Positions 15,993-26,032 are shown, numbered from the stretch's first letter. The stretch is 64,000 nucleotides of DNA from an uncultured Candidatus Actinomarina sp. (GCA_902615855.1 CACMQN010000002.1:62001-126000), one strand, 5' to 3'. Numbers and translations are program-made. The notes: generated by a model not told the origin, from the letters alone.

Positions 15993-16508
15993 TTAAAGAA
16001 TTCGTTTTTGTAGTGAAACTTCATAATCCTCACTATATTTTTTTGTATTGATTTCTTTAAATTGATATTTTGAATGAAACATAAATGATGGCTCATTCTT
16101 TACGGGAAGTAAATTTATTTCTGCAGTTAAATACTCAATGTCCGTTGTAAGACAATAATCAATTAGGATTTCATATAAAGTTGACGCTATTCCATTGTTT
16201 CTATATTTTTCATCCACTGCAATTCGATCTACATACATAAAATTTTTTAATTGATTTCTGAACTCATTAAAATTTTTATGTTTTATTGAATACATAAATG
16301 ATTTAGTTTTATATGAATCCTTGAAACAAATTAAAAACCCTAAAACTTTATTGTCTAAAATGACACATCGATGAAAGTCAGAATTTTGTACTAGAATTTC
16401 AAACTCTTTAAAAGTTGTTGTCCCTACATTAGGAACATTGTTTTCATTTATAGTATGACAATCACCAATATTTGAATCATTAATTGTTAAAAGCTTGATG
16501 TTATCCAT
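15993..16508 (-). CDS. GNAT-family N-acetyltransferase
   Basis: A 171-residue protein with the acetyl-CoA binding signature of the GNAT fold: VDRIAVDEKYRNNGIASTLY (motif A, R-x-x-G-x-A) near residue 112, preceded by the strand VLGFLICF. The end is diverged, with FHSKYQFKEINTKKYSEDYE, typical of motif B. Related proteins acetylate amines, amino acids or protein termini. The substrate cannot be read. It is divergent from the dimethylarginine hydrolase-like gene. Confidence 0.8.
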   Translation of the reverse strand: MDNIKLLTINDSNIGDCHTINENNVPNVGTTTFKEFEILVQNSDFHRCVILDNKVLGFLICFKDSYKTKSFMYSIKHKNFNEFRNQLKNFMYVDRIAVDEKYRNNGIASTLYEILIDYCLTTDIEYLTAEINLLPVKNEPSFMFHSKYQFKEINTKKYSEDYEVSLQKRIL

Positions 16509-16552
16509 CTATGAAAATATACATTTAATGTATAAAATTGTAAACTATTTAC

Positions 16553-17353
16553 ATGCAAAATAGCGTTGTTCTAATGAGTTCTCCAGAGTACTTTAGAATT
16601 GAATACTCAATTAACCCCTGGATGGTTGAGGGTATTGAAGTAAATCTAGAACTTGCAAAAGATCAATGGAGTGGTCTTAAGTCAACTATTGAAAAGTGTG
16701 GCGCAGAAGTAAAAGTTATACCAGGAAACACTGTTTATCCAGACTTAGTATTTACGGCAAACTCCGGCATTATAAAAGACAAATCAGTTCTTATATCAAA
16801 CTTTAAATTTCAAGAAAGACAAGGAGAAGAAATCATTTATGAAAATTGGTTCAAAAAAAATGGTTATGATGTCGCTCGTATTCCTTCAGAACATAAATTT
16901 GAAGGGCGAGGGGATGCTTTTGTTTACGGTGAGTATTTAATTGGATCATACGGTGTAAGAAGTGATAAAGAGGCTTTAATTTACATAGCAGAACAATTTG
17001 AACTGAAACCAAAAATTGTAAAATTAATTGATGAAAAATTTTATCATCTTGATACTTGTTTTCAGAACCTTCCAACAAATAACAACGACGCAATTTTTTA
17101 TCCGGAAGCATTTGAGGACTCTTCATTAAAAGAATTTTCTGATTTATTCAACTTAATTCCTGTGAGTGAAAACGATGCAAACAAACTTGCCTGCAACAGT
17201 GTTGTGATAAATGAATCTGTAATTTTTCCATCTGATGATATAGACATTATTGAAACGGTTGCTGATTTAGGATGCAATATTGAGATATCAGATGTTTCAG
17301 AATTTCTTAAATCTGGTGGTGCGTGTCAGTGTCTTGTAATTACATTACAATAA
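16553..17353 (+). CDS. Dimethylarginine dimethylaminohydrolase-like amidinohydrolase
   Basis: A 266-residue enzyme of the guanidino-modifying (DDAH/arginine deiminase) superfamily. Characteristic features are YPDLVFTANSG, HKFEGRGDAFVYG, the catalytic histidine in KFYHLDTCFQNLP, and the C-terminal nucleophile in LKSGGACQCLVITL. The length fits DDAH and its relatives (dimethylarginine or citrulline hydrolases), which cleave guanidino or ureido carbon-nitrogen bonds. The product could allow use of methylated arginines as a nitrogen source in the ocean; that is inference. It is likely transcribed with the following short gene (four-base gap). Confidence 0.82.
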   Translation: MQNSVVLMSSPEYFRIEYSINPWMVEGIEVNLELAKDQWSGLKSTIEKCGAEVKVIPGNTVYPDLVFTANSGIIKDKSVLISNFKFQERQGEEIIYENWFKKNGYDVARIPSEHKFEGRGDAFVYGEYLIGSYGVRSDKEALIYIAEQFELKPKIVKLIDEKFYHLDTCFQNLPTNNNDAIFYPEAFEDSSLKEFSDLFNLIPVSENDANKLACNSVVINESVIFPSDDIDIIETVADLGCNIEISDVSEFLKSGGACQCLVITLQ

Positions 17354-17357
17354 ATTT

Positions 17358-17795
17358 GTGAGGATAATCAAAGCAATTCTTTGGCCAATTAGAAAAGTAA
17401 TTTTTTTTCCAATTAAAATATTTTTCTACACTTTGATATTATTTCTCGTCATAGTTTTGTTTTTTCAATACAGGACAGACTATGGTGTTGATGTTAGCCC
17501 TCTTTCTGTCAACGAATATGAAAACTGCATCAATGTAATTGAAGATTATGAAGTAACAGTATCACTACTTTCTGAATACGTTGAAAAATTAGATAGTGAA
17601 CAAAAATCTTTTTTAGAGAGAAATTTACCAAATCCATTAAATGTTTTGACCACTCCTCAAGAGATTTCAAATGATGATTTTAGAAATGTTAGAACTTTCT
17701 TAAAATATTATTTACAGGCTGGTAGATTTCCTGGTTTGAACGGTAAAGCTTTCTCCCCACAAGCGGCAAGTTTATGTAGAGATGGATTGAGTTAG
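17358..17795 (+). CDS. Hypothetical single-pass membrane protein
   Basis: A 145-residue protein from a GTG start. One N-terminal membrane helix (FFYTLILFLVIVLFFQYR) follows a basic stretch (RKVIFFPIKI), so the rest should be outside. The outer domain is helical with two cysteines (ENCINVIEDY and ASLCRDGLS). No family is recognised. It starts four bases after the amidinohydrolase stop and runs 24 bases into the convergent YbaK gene. Confidence 0.6.
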   Translation: MRIIKAILWPIRKVIFFPIKIFFYTLILFLVIVLFFQYRTDYGVDVSPLSVNEYENCINVIEDYEVTVSLLSEYVEKLDSEQKSFLERNLPNPLNVLTTPQEISNDDFRNVRTFLKYYLQAGRFPGLNGKAFSPQAASLCRDGLS

Positions 17796-18263
17796 CTTTG
17801 CAACCTCTCCATTAGTTAAATCTTTCAAATCAGAAGGCTTTAGAAAAAATTTACTTACCCTATTACCGCCACCAATAAAGACTTTATTTCTCAACATTAC
17901 ATTCTCATCAATATATACCTTTATTTCCTCTGGTAAGCCGAGAGGACTTATACCTCCGTAAATTTGATTAGTAATTATCTCAGCTTCTTCTCTTGAAGCA
18001 AAACTTACTTTTTTTGCACCTAATAAGCTTTTAGCTTTATGATTGACATCCAATCTGTCTGATCCTAAAACACAAAACAACCCATAAAATTCTTCTGGTT
18101 TTTTTGATTTAAGTAATATTGCATTACAAGAATCTTCAATTTTAAATCCATAATGGTCACAAAAACTTTGTGTATCAGAAAATTCGTCTTTACATTCAAA
18201 AGCATCTAGTTTGTCTTTATTGTTTTCAAATATTTTTTCAATTGTCTTATGTATTTCAATCAT
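17772..18263 (-). CDS. YbaK/aminoacyl-tRNA deacylase domain protein
   Basis: A 163-residue protein of the YbaK/ProX family, which hydrolyse mischarged aminoacyl-tRNAs. Recognisable elements are NAILLKSKKPEEFYGLFCVL, the substrate-loop region GAKKVSFASREEAEIITNQI and the glycine-rich GGISPLGLPEEIKVYIDENV. The length is standard. The C-terminal end overlaps the convergent membrane protein gene. The tRNA specificity (Cys-tRNAPro or others) cannot be read. Confidence 0.85.
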   Translation of the reverse strand: MIEIHKTIEKIFENNKDKLDAFECKDEFSDTQSFCDHYGFKIEDSCNAILLKSKKPEEFYGLFCVLGSDRLDVNHKAKSLLGAKKVSFASREEAEIITNQIYGGISPLGLPEEIKVYIDENVMLRNKVFIGGGNRVSKFFLKPSDLKDLTNGEVAKLTQSIST

Positions 18264-18305
18264 AAAGACAATGATATCGTTATTAAAGTTAGTTACAATC
18301 TTTGT

Positions 18306-19235
18306 ATGAAGCTCAAGACAATTTTATTTTTAATTGTTTTTATAGCTTGTGGAGCAGGTCAAGGAGATGTTGAAGTTACCGAAAATACAACCAGTAACTC
18401 AGATGAACCAACAACAACAACTACAACTACTGAAGAAGTTAATGAAGAGAGTGAAGATTACAGTTCTGAACATGTAATTTCAATTGGTGAAATAGTAACT
18501 GACACATCATTTAGGGATTATCAAAAATATGTTGATGTCGCGGGATTAAGAATTTTTGCTCTTCCTGAAGTCTCTGATGAATATATGTATAAAGTTGCAG
18601 AAACATATTTTCAAATGTTACAACAAGGAGAAAATATAGACAACAGCCTTAGATCAAGATATTTAAATACTGTTAATAATGAAAAGGTTTTTCAAAGAAT
18701 TGGTTTTGAAGGTCCAGAATATTATAATTTTGATTCGCCAAATCCATCTGTAGACTGCTGTCCAGGTAATGGATATGAAGATAACCACACAGATTTTATT
18801 TGGGAATATCAAGATGCAAATACAATTGGCACAGTTGGAGAAGTTGTTGAGCATTTACTACATACAATTACAGGTGCAGGATTGCTCCTAGAGTTTCCTG
18901 AATGGAGCTGGGAAGATACAAACTCTAAAATTCATAAGGCAATGAATGAAGCAGTTGAAAAAAATATCTATGATATTTCTAGTTATGAGGAAATAAAAAA
19001 TAATGGAGACATAGAGGGATATAACAGAGTTACTGTTCAAGAATTTTCTTTTTGGGTAATAGTTACATCTTGGGGTTATGGTGATATATTTGATTTACCT
19101 CATGGTGAATTTGAAATCAGCACAATAAACGAAGTTAGATCAGAACTACCCTTAGCTTTTGAATTGTATGTTGACACTATTGAAAAAATCTTTACAATTC
19201 CTGACAAAGAATTGCTTAAATCTTTATTCTCTTAA
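18306..19235 (+). CDS. Lipoprotein of unknown function
   Basis: From ATG 18306 the product has 309 residues with a lipoprotein signal, MKLKTILFLIVFIACGAG, and a threonine-rich linker (TTTTTTTEEV). The ORF track start at 18249 adds 19 residues before this signal. The mature part includes LRIFALPEVSDEYMYKVAET and an EHLLHTITGAGLLLEFPEW segment with a histidine pair that could bind metal. No family is assigned. It lies 22 bases ahead of the GH57 lipoprotein, so the two are probably co-transcribed and both anchored outside the membrane. Confidence 0.7.
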   Translation: MKLKTILFLIVFIACGAGQGDVEVTENTTSNSDEPTTTTTTTEEVNEESEDYSSEHVISIGEIVTDTSFRDYQKYVDVAGLRIFALPEVSDEYMYKVAETYFQMLQQGENIDNSLRSRYLNTVNNEKVFQRIGFEGPEYYNFDSPNPSVDCCPGNGYEDNHTDFIWEYQDANTIGTVGEVVEHLLHTITGAGLLLEFPEWSWEDTNSKIHKAMNEAVEKNIYDISSYEEIKNNGDIEGYNRVTVQEFSFWVIVTSWGYGDIFDLPHGEFEISTINEVRSELPLAFELYVDTIEKIFTIPDKELLKSLFS

Positions 19236-19257
19236 ATAATTATTTTATAATTGCCAA

Positions 19258-20967
19258 ATGAAAAAGTATTCAATACTGTTAATACTCTTTTTTACTTTTT
19301 GTTCTCAAACTTCAAGTAATGAAACCATAGAAGAAGTGATTACCCCGACAACGGAGTTAATCATTGAAGAAAAAAAAGATACTCCAGAGCTTTATGTGAT
19401 GTTACTTTGGCATCAGCATCAACCCTATTATCCCAAAGACACTGATGGAAATTTTTCAAAGCCATGGGTCCGACTTCACGCAACAAAAGATTATCTTGAT
19501 ATGGTTGAGATGGTACAAGATTTTGAAGGACTTAGGGTTACGTTTAATTTGACACCAACATTAATGAATCAATTAAATGAGCTCTCAAATGGATCACGAG
19601 ATATCTATTGGGTTCATACAGAGGTTGAAGCTGACAAGCTTACAAATGAACAAAAAGATTTTTTAAGAGACAGATTTTTTGATATCAACTCAAGAATCAT
19701 TAATACATATCCTCGCTTTGTTGAACTCAGAAACCTTAGACAAAATCCTCAAGACTGGACCACACAGGACTATATTGATCTTCAAGTTCTATTTAATCTT
19801 GGATGGACTGATCCAAAATATCTATCATTAGACCCATTGAATAAAATTGTAGAAAAAGGTAGTAATTTTTCTGAAGCAGATAAAAAAATAATTCTTGAAA
19901 TTCACAATGAGATCATTGATAAAGTTATACCTGAACATCTTTATGCATATAAAAATAATCACATAGAGCTGATTACGACACCTTTTGCACATCCTATTTT
20001 ACCCTTAATACATAACTCAGATTTGGGAAAAAGAGGAGATACAGTATCAGATTTTCCAAATAATACTTTTAACTTTGAAGATGATGCGAGAGCCCATGTT
20101 AAAAAGGGAAAGGATATCTTCTTTGAAAATTTTGGATTTTTTCCCAATGGCATGTGGCCAGCTGAAGGTGCAGTTGCCCAGGAAGTCCTTCAATATTTCA
20201 ATGATGAAGATATTTCTTGGATAGCAACTGGACAAAACCCTTTAGAGAAATCACTAGATGTAAAAATTCAAAGATGGGTTGGGGGAGTAGCTTCTAAGCC
20301 AGAATTATTATATAGACCCTGGAATACAGTTCTGTCTAATGGTGAAAAAATACCAATATTTTTTAGAGATAATTATCTATCTGACAAAATGTTTGATTAC
20401 TCAGAAAAAAGGTCAGACCTCTCTGTTAAAGAATTTGAAAATACGATTTTAAAATTACGTGAAAAAACTTCCGAGTTAGATTTTGTTCCAGTTGTTTCAA
20501 TAATTGCTGATGGTGAAAATTTTTGGGAGAACTATCCAAATGATGGCATCGACTTTTTAAATGGAATGTATACAGTCCTTACTAAATATGATTGGTTAGA
20601 GACTATAACTCCTAGTGATTATTTAAAAATGTATGGTGACAGTCTTGATACGATCGATGAGCTTTATCCTTCATCATGGTTCCAACCAAATTTTGCAACC
20701 TGGATTGGTGAGACTGATGAAAATCAGGCTTGGGATCTTCTTTATCAAACCAGAATAGATTTTGAAGAAGCAAAAAAATCAGGAGATTACTCTGATGAAC
20801 AAATAAATCAAGCGTACGAATATATGTTGTTAGCGGAGGGATCTGACTGGTTTTGGTGGTATGGATTAGACCAAGACTCTACAGTTGATTATTATTTTGA
20901 CCAAGCATTTAAAGACTTGTTAAGGATGGTCTACCTAAGTCTTGGCTTGGAAGAACCAGGTTTCTAA
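19258..20967 (+). CDS. Exported GH57-family glycoside hydrolase (lipoprotein)
   Basis: A 569-residue enzyme with a lipoprotein signal, [20 protein letters not shown]. The GH57 core begins [14 protein letters not shown], a family start motif, followed by [13 protein letters not shown], the nucleophile region [13 protein letters not shown] and the acid-region motif [15 protein letters not shown]57 enzymes act on alpha-glucans (amylase, amylopullulanase, branching enzyme). Most are cytoplasmic or carry Sec signals; here a lipobox anchors it to the outer face of the membrane. It could release glucose oligomers for the ABC importer at 51-55 kb. Substrate is inferred from the family. Confidence 0.88.
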
Positions 20968-21212
20968 TCCTGTAATTTCTGTTTTTTTAAAGGACTTGTT
21001 CCAGTCTCAACTTTTTCTTTATATGCTTTATCAAATGCTTTACGTTGCCACCCATCCATTCTGTTACGACTTATTTCAATAACTTTTAATTGTTCTTCAT
21101 CGTTATATTTTGACCATTCTTTAATTTCTTTTGATGTTCTTGAACACCCGTAACACAAATCAGTATCTGGATCAGTCACACAAACATTTATACAAGGAGA
21201 GGTAATAGTCAT
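20964..21212 (-). CDS. DUF1289 small protein
   Basis: An 82-residue protein with the DUF1289 pattern [20 protein letters not shown], then [19 protein letters not shown]. Four cysteines in a C-x3-C-x7-C-x2-C arrangement may bind a metal or iron-sulfur cluster. The usual length is 60-90 residues. It is in the same direction as the glycerate kinase, one base after its start region boundary, and convergent with the GH57 gene (four-base overlap). The function of the family is not established. Confidence 0.8.
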   Translation of the reverse strand: MTITSPCINVCVTDPDTDLCYGCSRTSKEIKEWSKYNDEEQLKVIEISRNRMDGWQRKAFDKAYKEKVETGTSPLKKQKLQD

Positions 21213-21213
21213 C

Positions 21214-22254
21214 CTATTTACCTATCTTTTTAGCCAATGTATATGCCGAATCTCTTAATGCTTTTTTTGAATTTTTCATACCTTTATTACCTAATTCAAA
21301 TATATCTGTAAAGATACTCTCATCATTGTAGTCAAACTTGCCACCTAAAAAATAAGTCTGCCCAGTATGAAGCTTTAAAATCTCTCCAAGTACTTTTCCA
21401 CTCATAGATGAAAAATCAAATTTTCCTTCACATAAGATCGCAATTTCAAAATCATTTATTTTACTTGATAGTTTTGTCTCATTCAAAAAGAACTGAGGAC
21501 CTGAGATTATTTCACATCCAAGTACCTCACCCAATGCAAAACTTAAACCACCAGAGGCACCAGTTCCTTCTTTAAATGGATCTAATGAACTAGCCATTTC
21601 ATTAGAAAGTAAATTCAAAATTCTCTCAACATTTTTTTCCAAAAATTTAATTTCACTATTTGCTAACCCTTTTTGAGGTCCAAATACTTTAAAAGCATTG
21701 TTGTCACCAAGTAGTGGAATATTTGTATCGATTAAAACTTTTTTATTAACTTTTTTAAAACTCTCATTAATTTTTATATTGTTTATTAATTTGAAATCTT
21801 TTGGCTTTGGATCTTCTATTACATCTTCATTATTTAGAAAATCAATTCCCATTTTGCTAAGTAAACCTATTCCGGCGTCATTTGTTCTAGAGCCTCCCAT
21901 TGACAAAATATCTACATCCTCAATAATTTTTGCTAGGCATGATGTATTTAGATCTAAAGATAAGTCATTATTGTTTTTGATACCTATGAGCTGAGAGGTT
22001 TCAATATATATATTTTTATTTACTTTCAAAGTCTCTACAGGCAACCATTTGCCAGAAAAATCTTGTTTCATAGACATCTGATGTGTTACAAATCCATATT
22101 CTTTAAATATCTCTGTTGAGTTCTCACCACCATCTGTAACTGGAAAGAACGATGATTTGATATTGTTATATTTAAATATCTTTTTTATCTCACCAATAAC
22201 TTCATCGGATGTAAGTGTTCCAGAAAATTTATCAGCAAATACAGCAATTCTCAT
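21214..22254 (-). CDS. Glycerate kinase (GlxK/GarK type)
   Basis: A 346-residue glycerate kinase that phosphorylates D-glycerate, usually to 2-phosphoglycerate in this family. It begins MRIAVFADKFSGTLTSDEVI and shows SMGGSRTNDAGIGLLSKMG, GPQKGLANSEI, EGTGASGGLSFALGEVLG and the C-terminal EGKFDFSSMSGKVLGEI (family pattern G-x-D-x-Q-S-GKxxxG, here F-S). The length is slightly below the usual 380. With enolase and PPDK it would feed glycerate into central metabolism. It is upstream of the DUF1289 gene and divergent from the transhydrogenase operon. Confidence 0.88.
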   Translation of the reverse strand: MRIAVFADKFSGTLTSDEVIGEIKKIFKYNNIKSSFFPVTDGGENSTEIFKEYGFVTHQMSMKQDFSGKWLPVETLKVNKNIYIETSQLIGIKNNNDLSLDLNTSCLAKIIEDVDILSMGGSRTNDAGIGLLSKMGIDFLNNEDVIEDPKPKDFKLINNIKINESFKKVNKKVLIDTNIPLLGDNNAFKVFGPQKGLANSEIKFLEKNVERILNLLSNEMASSLDPFKEGTGASGGLSFALGEVLGCEIISGPQFFLNETKLSSKINDFEIAILCEGKFDFSSMSGKVLGEILKLHTGQTYFLGGKFDYNDESIFTDIFELGNKGMKNSKKALRDSAYTLAKKIGK

Positions 22255-22302
22255 CTTTTAAGTTTATTTATATATAACTCTTAATAGGAATAAAATAAAA
22301 TA

Positions 22303-23316
22303 ATGAATATTGGGTTTCTAACAGATGTTGATGGATACAGGGCTCCGATACACCCTGAATCTTTTGAGAAATATTCTATGGATCTGCATTTAGAAAAAAA
22401 TATATTTGATTACCTTAATTATCCAGATTCTCAACAAGAAAATGTAAAGACTATTTCTAAATTAAGTGATTTAGATGTTATCGCCTGTGTAGAAAATATT
22501 GAAAATAAAACAATAAAGGATTTAAAAGAAGGAGCAGTCCTTATTGGCATATTTGATTTCAAAAAGATCGAAGAAATTAAAAAATTAAGACCTGATATCA
22601 AGATATTAAGCTTCTTTAAACTTCCTAGGATTTCAAGAGCTCAAAATTTAGATGCTCTTTCTTCTCAAGCTAACTTGCTTGGATACGCATCAGTTTTAAG
22701 AGCTGCAAAAGAGACATCTGATGTAGTACCAATGATGACAACCGCTGCAGGAAATATTCAACCTTCCAAGGTCCTGATTTTAGGAGTTGGGGTTGCAGGC
22801 CTTCAAGCAATTGCAACTGCAAAAAGACTTGGTGCTAGAGTTTGGGCTTTCGATATTAGAAAAGAAGCGAAGGATCAAGTGGAATCTCTGGGTGCTAAAT
22901 TTGTAGAAGCCAGCACTGAAGCACAAGACAGTGTTTATGCGCAAGAGGTCTCTGAAGAAGAAAATCAGAAAATTCAAGAAGCATTAAAGAAACAAGTAAT
23001 TGATAGTGATATTGTTTTAACATTTGCTCAAATACCAGGAAAAAAAGCACCTGTCTTAATCGAAAAGTCAACTATTGAAAAGATGAAAAAAAATTCTGTG
23101 ATTATCGATCTAGCAGCCGGTACTGGTGGAAACTGTGAAGGTACTGTGGTGAATAAAGTTGTTGAATTAAATGGTGTAAAAATAGTTGGTGAAACAGACA
23201 TTCTAAATTCCGTAAAACATGCAGCAACAAAGCTTTACTCGGAGAATGTTAGAAATTTAATCGAACTATACATAGAGAACAGTGATGATGAGATTTTTAC
23301 AGAGATGAGTTCATAA
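22303..23316 (+). CDS. pntAA: NAD(P) transhydrogenase subunit alpha part 1
   Basis: The NAD(H)-binding domain I of the proton-translocating transhydrogenase, 337 residues. It shows the alanine dehydrogenase/PNT fold: nucleotide motif ILGVGVAGLQAIATAKRLGA, then VWAFDIRKEAKDQVESLGAK, and TFAQIPGKKAPVLIEKST. The N-terminal part is a little shorter than usual. It shares a base with the next gene. Together the three genes use the proton gradient to reduce NADP+ by NADH, supplying fatty acid synthesis. Confidence 0.93.
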   Translation: MNIGFLTDVDGYRAPIHPESFEKYSMDLHLEKNIFDYLNYPDSQQENVKTISKLSDLDVIACVENIENKTIKDLKEGAVLIGIFDFKKIEEIKKLRPDIKILSFFKLPRISRAQNLDALSSQANLLGYASVLRAAKETSDVVPMMTTAAGNIQPSKVLILGVGVAGLQAIATAKRLGARVWAFDIRKEAKDQVESLGAKFVEASTEAQDSVYAQEVSEEENQKIQEALKKQVIDSDIVLTFAQIPGKKAPVLIEKSTIEKMKKNSVIIDLAAGTGGNCEGTVVNKVVELNGVKIVGETDILNSVKHAATKLYSENVRNLIELYIENSDDEIFTEMSS

Positions 23317-23603
23317 TGGAAGCAACTTTCTTACTTACATTGTTAATAACTTTTCTAGCAAGCTTTATTGGATACGAACTCATATCTAAAATTCCTCAGA
23401 CACTACACACACCACTTATGTCTGGTTCAAATGCTATTTCTGGAATTACATTAATTGCAGCAATTCTGATATACCCAGAAGTAAGAGAATCACAAATACT
23501 TCAAATTATCGTTTTAATTGCAATATCATTTGCAACCCTCAATATTGTTGGAGGGTTTTCAGTAACTGGCCGAATACTAGAAATGTTTAAGAAAAATGAT
23601 TGA
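23316..23603 (+). CDS. pntAB: NAD(P) transhydrogenase subunit alpha part 2
   Basis: A 95-residue membrane subunit with three helices (LLTLLITFLASFIGYELI; SGSNAISGITLIAAILIY; IIVLIAISFATLNIVGGF). The motif TPLMSGSNAISGI and the C-terminal GGFSVTGRILEMF are typical of PntAB. It overlaps pntB by eight bases. It forms part of the proton channel. Confidence 0.93.
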   Translation: MEATFLLTLLITFLASFIGYELISKIPQTLHTPLMSGSNAISGITLIAAILIYPEVRESQILQIIVLIAISFATLNIVGGFSVTGRILEMFKKND

Positions 23604-24927
23604 AATAATATTATTGATCTCTGCTGTATTGTTTATATTCGCTTTAAAGCTTTTTGGAAGACCATCAACGGCACATAGAGCAAATTTATTTGCAATGCTA
23701 GCTATGGCGTTAGCTGTATTTAGTGCCTTTAACTTTGATTTTTCAAAATATGATTCTGCTTTTTACATCACAATTGTTATTTCAGGACTTCTTGGAGTTT
23801 TAATATCAAAACGAGTTCAAATGACACAAATGCCTGAACTTGTTGGCTTGTTTAATGGTTTTGGCGGAGGCGCTTCTGGTGCAATCGCATATGTTGAGTT
23901 ATCTAATAGCTCCTTACCTTTTAATGATTATTTTGTAGCAATATTTTCAATGGTTATTGGAATGTTTACTTTTTCAGGAAGTCTTATTGCAGTTATGAAA
24001 CTCCGTGGAAAATTAAATAACTTTAGTTCAAAATTTGCCAATATATTTTCAGTATTTCTACCTGCGATTATCTTAATTCCAGCAGTTTTAGAAATCGACA
24101 ATTTTGTAATTGAATTTATTATCCTAGTTGCACTAACTACTGGAGTTATTCGAGTTGCTGTAATTGGTGGTGCAGACATGCCTGTAGTAATTGCTTTTCT
24201 CAACTCACTTTCTGGAATAGCAGCCATGTCAGCTGGATTTATTGTAAATAGTATTATCTTGATCGTAGCTGGTGCCTTAGTAGGTGCATCTGGAATAATT
24301 CTCACGTTGCTCATGTGTGCTGCAATGAATCGTACACTTTTAGATGTTCTTAAAGGTGGCTTTGGTAATACAACGGTTAATAATGAATATGTAAAAGATC
24401 CAATTAGCACCTCTCCAGAAGATGTTGCAATTCAATTAAGCTATGCAGAATCTGTAATTATTGTTCCTGGATACGGAATGGCAGTTGCACAAGCTCAAGC
24501 AGCTGTTAAAGAATTAACAAATACTTTAAAAGATAAAAATATTGAAGTTAAGTTCGCTATACATCCAGTAGCTGGAAGAATGCCTGGGCATATGAATGTT
24601 CTCTTAGCCGAGGTAGACATTGATTATGAAGATATGTTTACTTTAGAAGATATAAATTCTGATTTTTCATCAACGGATGTTGTGCTAGTTTTGGGAGCAA
24701 ACGATGTTGTTAATCCAATGGCTAGAACTGATGAAGATTCTCCAATCTATGGAATGCCAATACTGGATGTAGACCTTGCAAGACAAGTAATTGTTATAAA
24801 AAGATCTATGTCACCTGGTTACGCAGGTATTGCAAACCCACTATTTATTAACGATAATGCAAAGATGCTCTTTACCGATGCAAAAGAAGGTTTAGAAAAT
24901 ATAATCAAATCTTTTGAGCTAGTGTAA
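23596..24927 (+). CDS. pntB: NAD(P) transhydrogenase subunit beta
   Basis: A 443-residue subunit with about eight membrane helices and a C-terminal NADP(H)-binding domain III. Signatures include GLFNGFGGGASGAIAYVE, the domain III start SVIIVPGYGMAVAQAQ, IHPVAGRMPGHMNVLLAEVD, VLGANDVVNPMART and IVIKRSMSPGYAGI, all nearly canonical. Complete and the usual size. It closes the pnt operon. Confidence 0.95.
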   Translation: MIEIILLISAVLFIFALKLFGRPSTAHRANLFAMLAMALAVFSAFNFDFSKYDSAFYITIVISGLLGVLISKRVQMTQMPELVGLFNGFGGGASGAIAYVELSNSSLPFNDYFVAIFSMVIGMFTFSGSLIAVMKLRGKLNNFSSKFANIFSVFLPAIILIPAVLEIDNFVIEFIILVALTTGVIRVAVIGGADMPVVIAFLNSLSGIAAMSAGFIVNSIILIVAGALVGASGIILTLLMCAAMNRTLLDVLKGGFGNTTVNNEYVKDPISTSPEDVAIQLSYAESVIIVPGYGMAVAQAQAAVKELTNTLKDKNIEVKFAIHPVAGRMPGHMNVLLAEVDIDYEDMFTLEDINSDFSSTDVVLVLGANDVVNPMARTDEDSPIYGMPILDVDLARQVIVIKRSMSPGYAGIANPLFINDNAKMLFTDAKEGLENIIKSFELV

Positions 24928-24948
24928 TAAATTACTATAAATGAGATT

Positions 24949-25515
24949 ATGAAAACCCATACCAAAACATCTAAGTTTATACACTGGACATTTTCTTTGT
25001 TATATGCCTATGGAATATTTAAACAAGTAGAAGAATTAGATCAATTGAATAATCCGTCAATACTCATGGTTGAAATTGTCTTTGCTGGAATATTTTTGGG
25101 GATTGTTTTTATTAGATATTTTTATATGAAAGATGTTGATACTTTGTTAGGTGCCAAAGTTGAAATACCAAAAGGACATTTATTCATTGCTAAAACAATC
25201 CATAGGCTTGTTTATTTAACTTTAATTTTATTGCCAACTACAGGTTTGATTATTGCTGCTTTATTTGCATACAGCCTTCCTGGCATTAACTTTGCGGTTG
25301 CAATTCATGAGTTTTCAGCATTCCTCAGTTATGCATTGATCGGCATACATATAGTTGCTTCCATTTATTCACGATTGAAAGGCGAGGGGGTATGGGACGC
25401 TATGGTTCCAATATGGAAAGAGAAAGAAAAAATAGATTCTGAAATTTTATCTAATTTAGAAACGATTGAAAATAAAGTTTATAAAAAAACAGAAGAAATC
25501 TTCAAGATAAAATAA
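24949..25515 (+). CDS. Cytochrome b561-type membrane protein
   Basis: A 188-residue four-helix membrane protein. Histidines in KFIHWTFSLLYAYGIF, AKTIHRLVYLTLILLP, VAIHEFSAFLSYALIGIHIV lie in helices as in bacterial cytochrome b561, which carries two b hemes and moves electrons from quinol or superoxide. A lysine/glutamate-rich tail follows. It starts 21 bases after pntB and may be co-transcribed with it. Partner unknown. Confidence 0.78.
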   Translation: MKTHTKTSKFIHWTFSLLYAYGIFKQVEELDQLNNPSILMVEIVFAGIFLGIVFIRYFYMKDVDTLLGAKVEIPKGHLFIAKTIHRLVYLTLILLPTTGLIIAALFAYSLPGINFAVAIHEFSAFLSYALIGIHIVASIYSRLKGEGVWDAMVPIWKEKEKIDSEILSNLETIENKVYKKTEEIFKIK

Positions 25516-25516
25516 T

Positions 25517-26032
25517 TTACTTTAAAGATTTAGCAAGATTTAGTACTTCATGCATAGTATTTACGATTTCTTCTGGTTTGTAATATTTTATAAATAATAT
25601 TTTCCTGGAATTTACAACAGTATCAGACACTCTTAATCTTCTTAGAGTTTTTTGTGCCTCTTCAACTTTAGAGTCATTTCTTTCTATAAATAATTCTGTG
25701 AGATGCTCGTCATCACCGTCAATTTCACCTTTCCAATTTATTTTGATACCCATATCTAAGCTTCGAGGAAAAAATGCATAGAAAGAAACATACGTTGTTG
25801 AGGAACGACCATGACTTCTTGTAAAAACTTCTATTTCACATCTATAACCATCTATCTCTCCAAATATTTTTTTCTTTCTAAAGATGTTTCCTGGAATATC
25901 AATCTGGAAATTCAAAACTTCTGATGCTTTTTCCAATGCTTTATTTATTTTTTTATTTAACGTAACAATCAACCATATTATTGGCGCTAATACGACTGCA
26001 ATCACAGTAATTATTGATAGGATATCTTCCAC
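25517..26032 (-). CDS. Hypothetical membrane-anchored protein
   Basis: A 171-residue protein with an N-terminal helix (IITVIAVVLAPIIWLIVTL) and a soluble domain of alternating strands (EIDGYRCEIEVFTRSHGRSS). It has no known motif. It ends one base from the convergent cytochrome b561 stop and follows the GAPDH gene by five bases, so it shares that operon. Confidence 0.55.
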   Translation of the reverse strand: MEDILSIITVIAVVLAPIIWLIVTLNKKINKALEKASEVLNFQIDIPGNIFRKKKIFGEIDGYRCEIEVFTRSHGRSSTTYVSFYAFFPRSLDMGIKINWKGEIDGDDEHLTELFIERNDSKVEEAQKTLRRLRVSDTVVNSRKILFIKYYKPEEIVNTMHEVLNLAKSLK

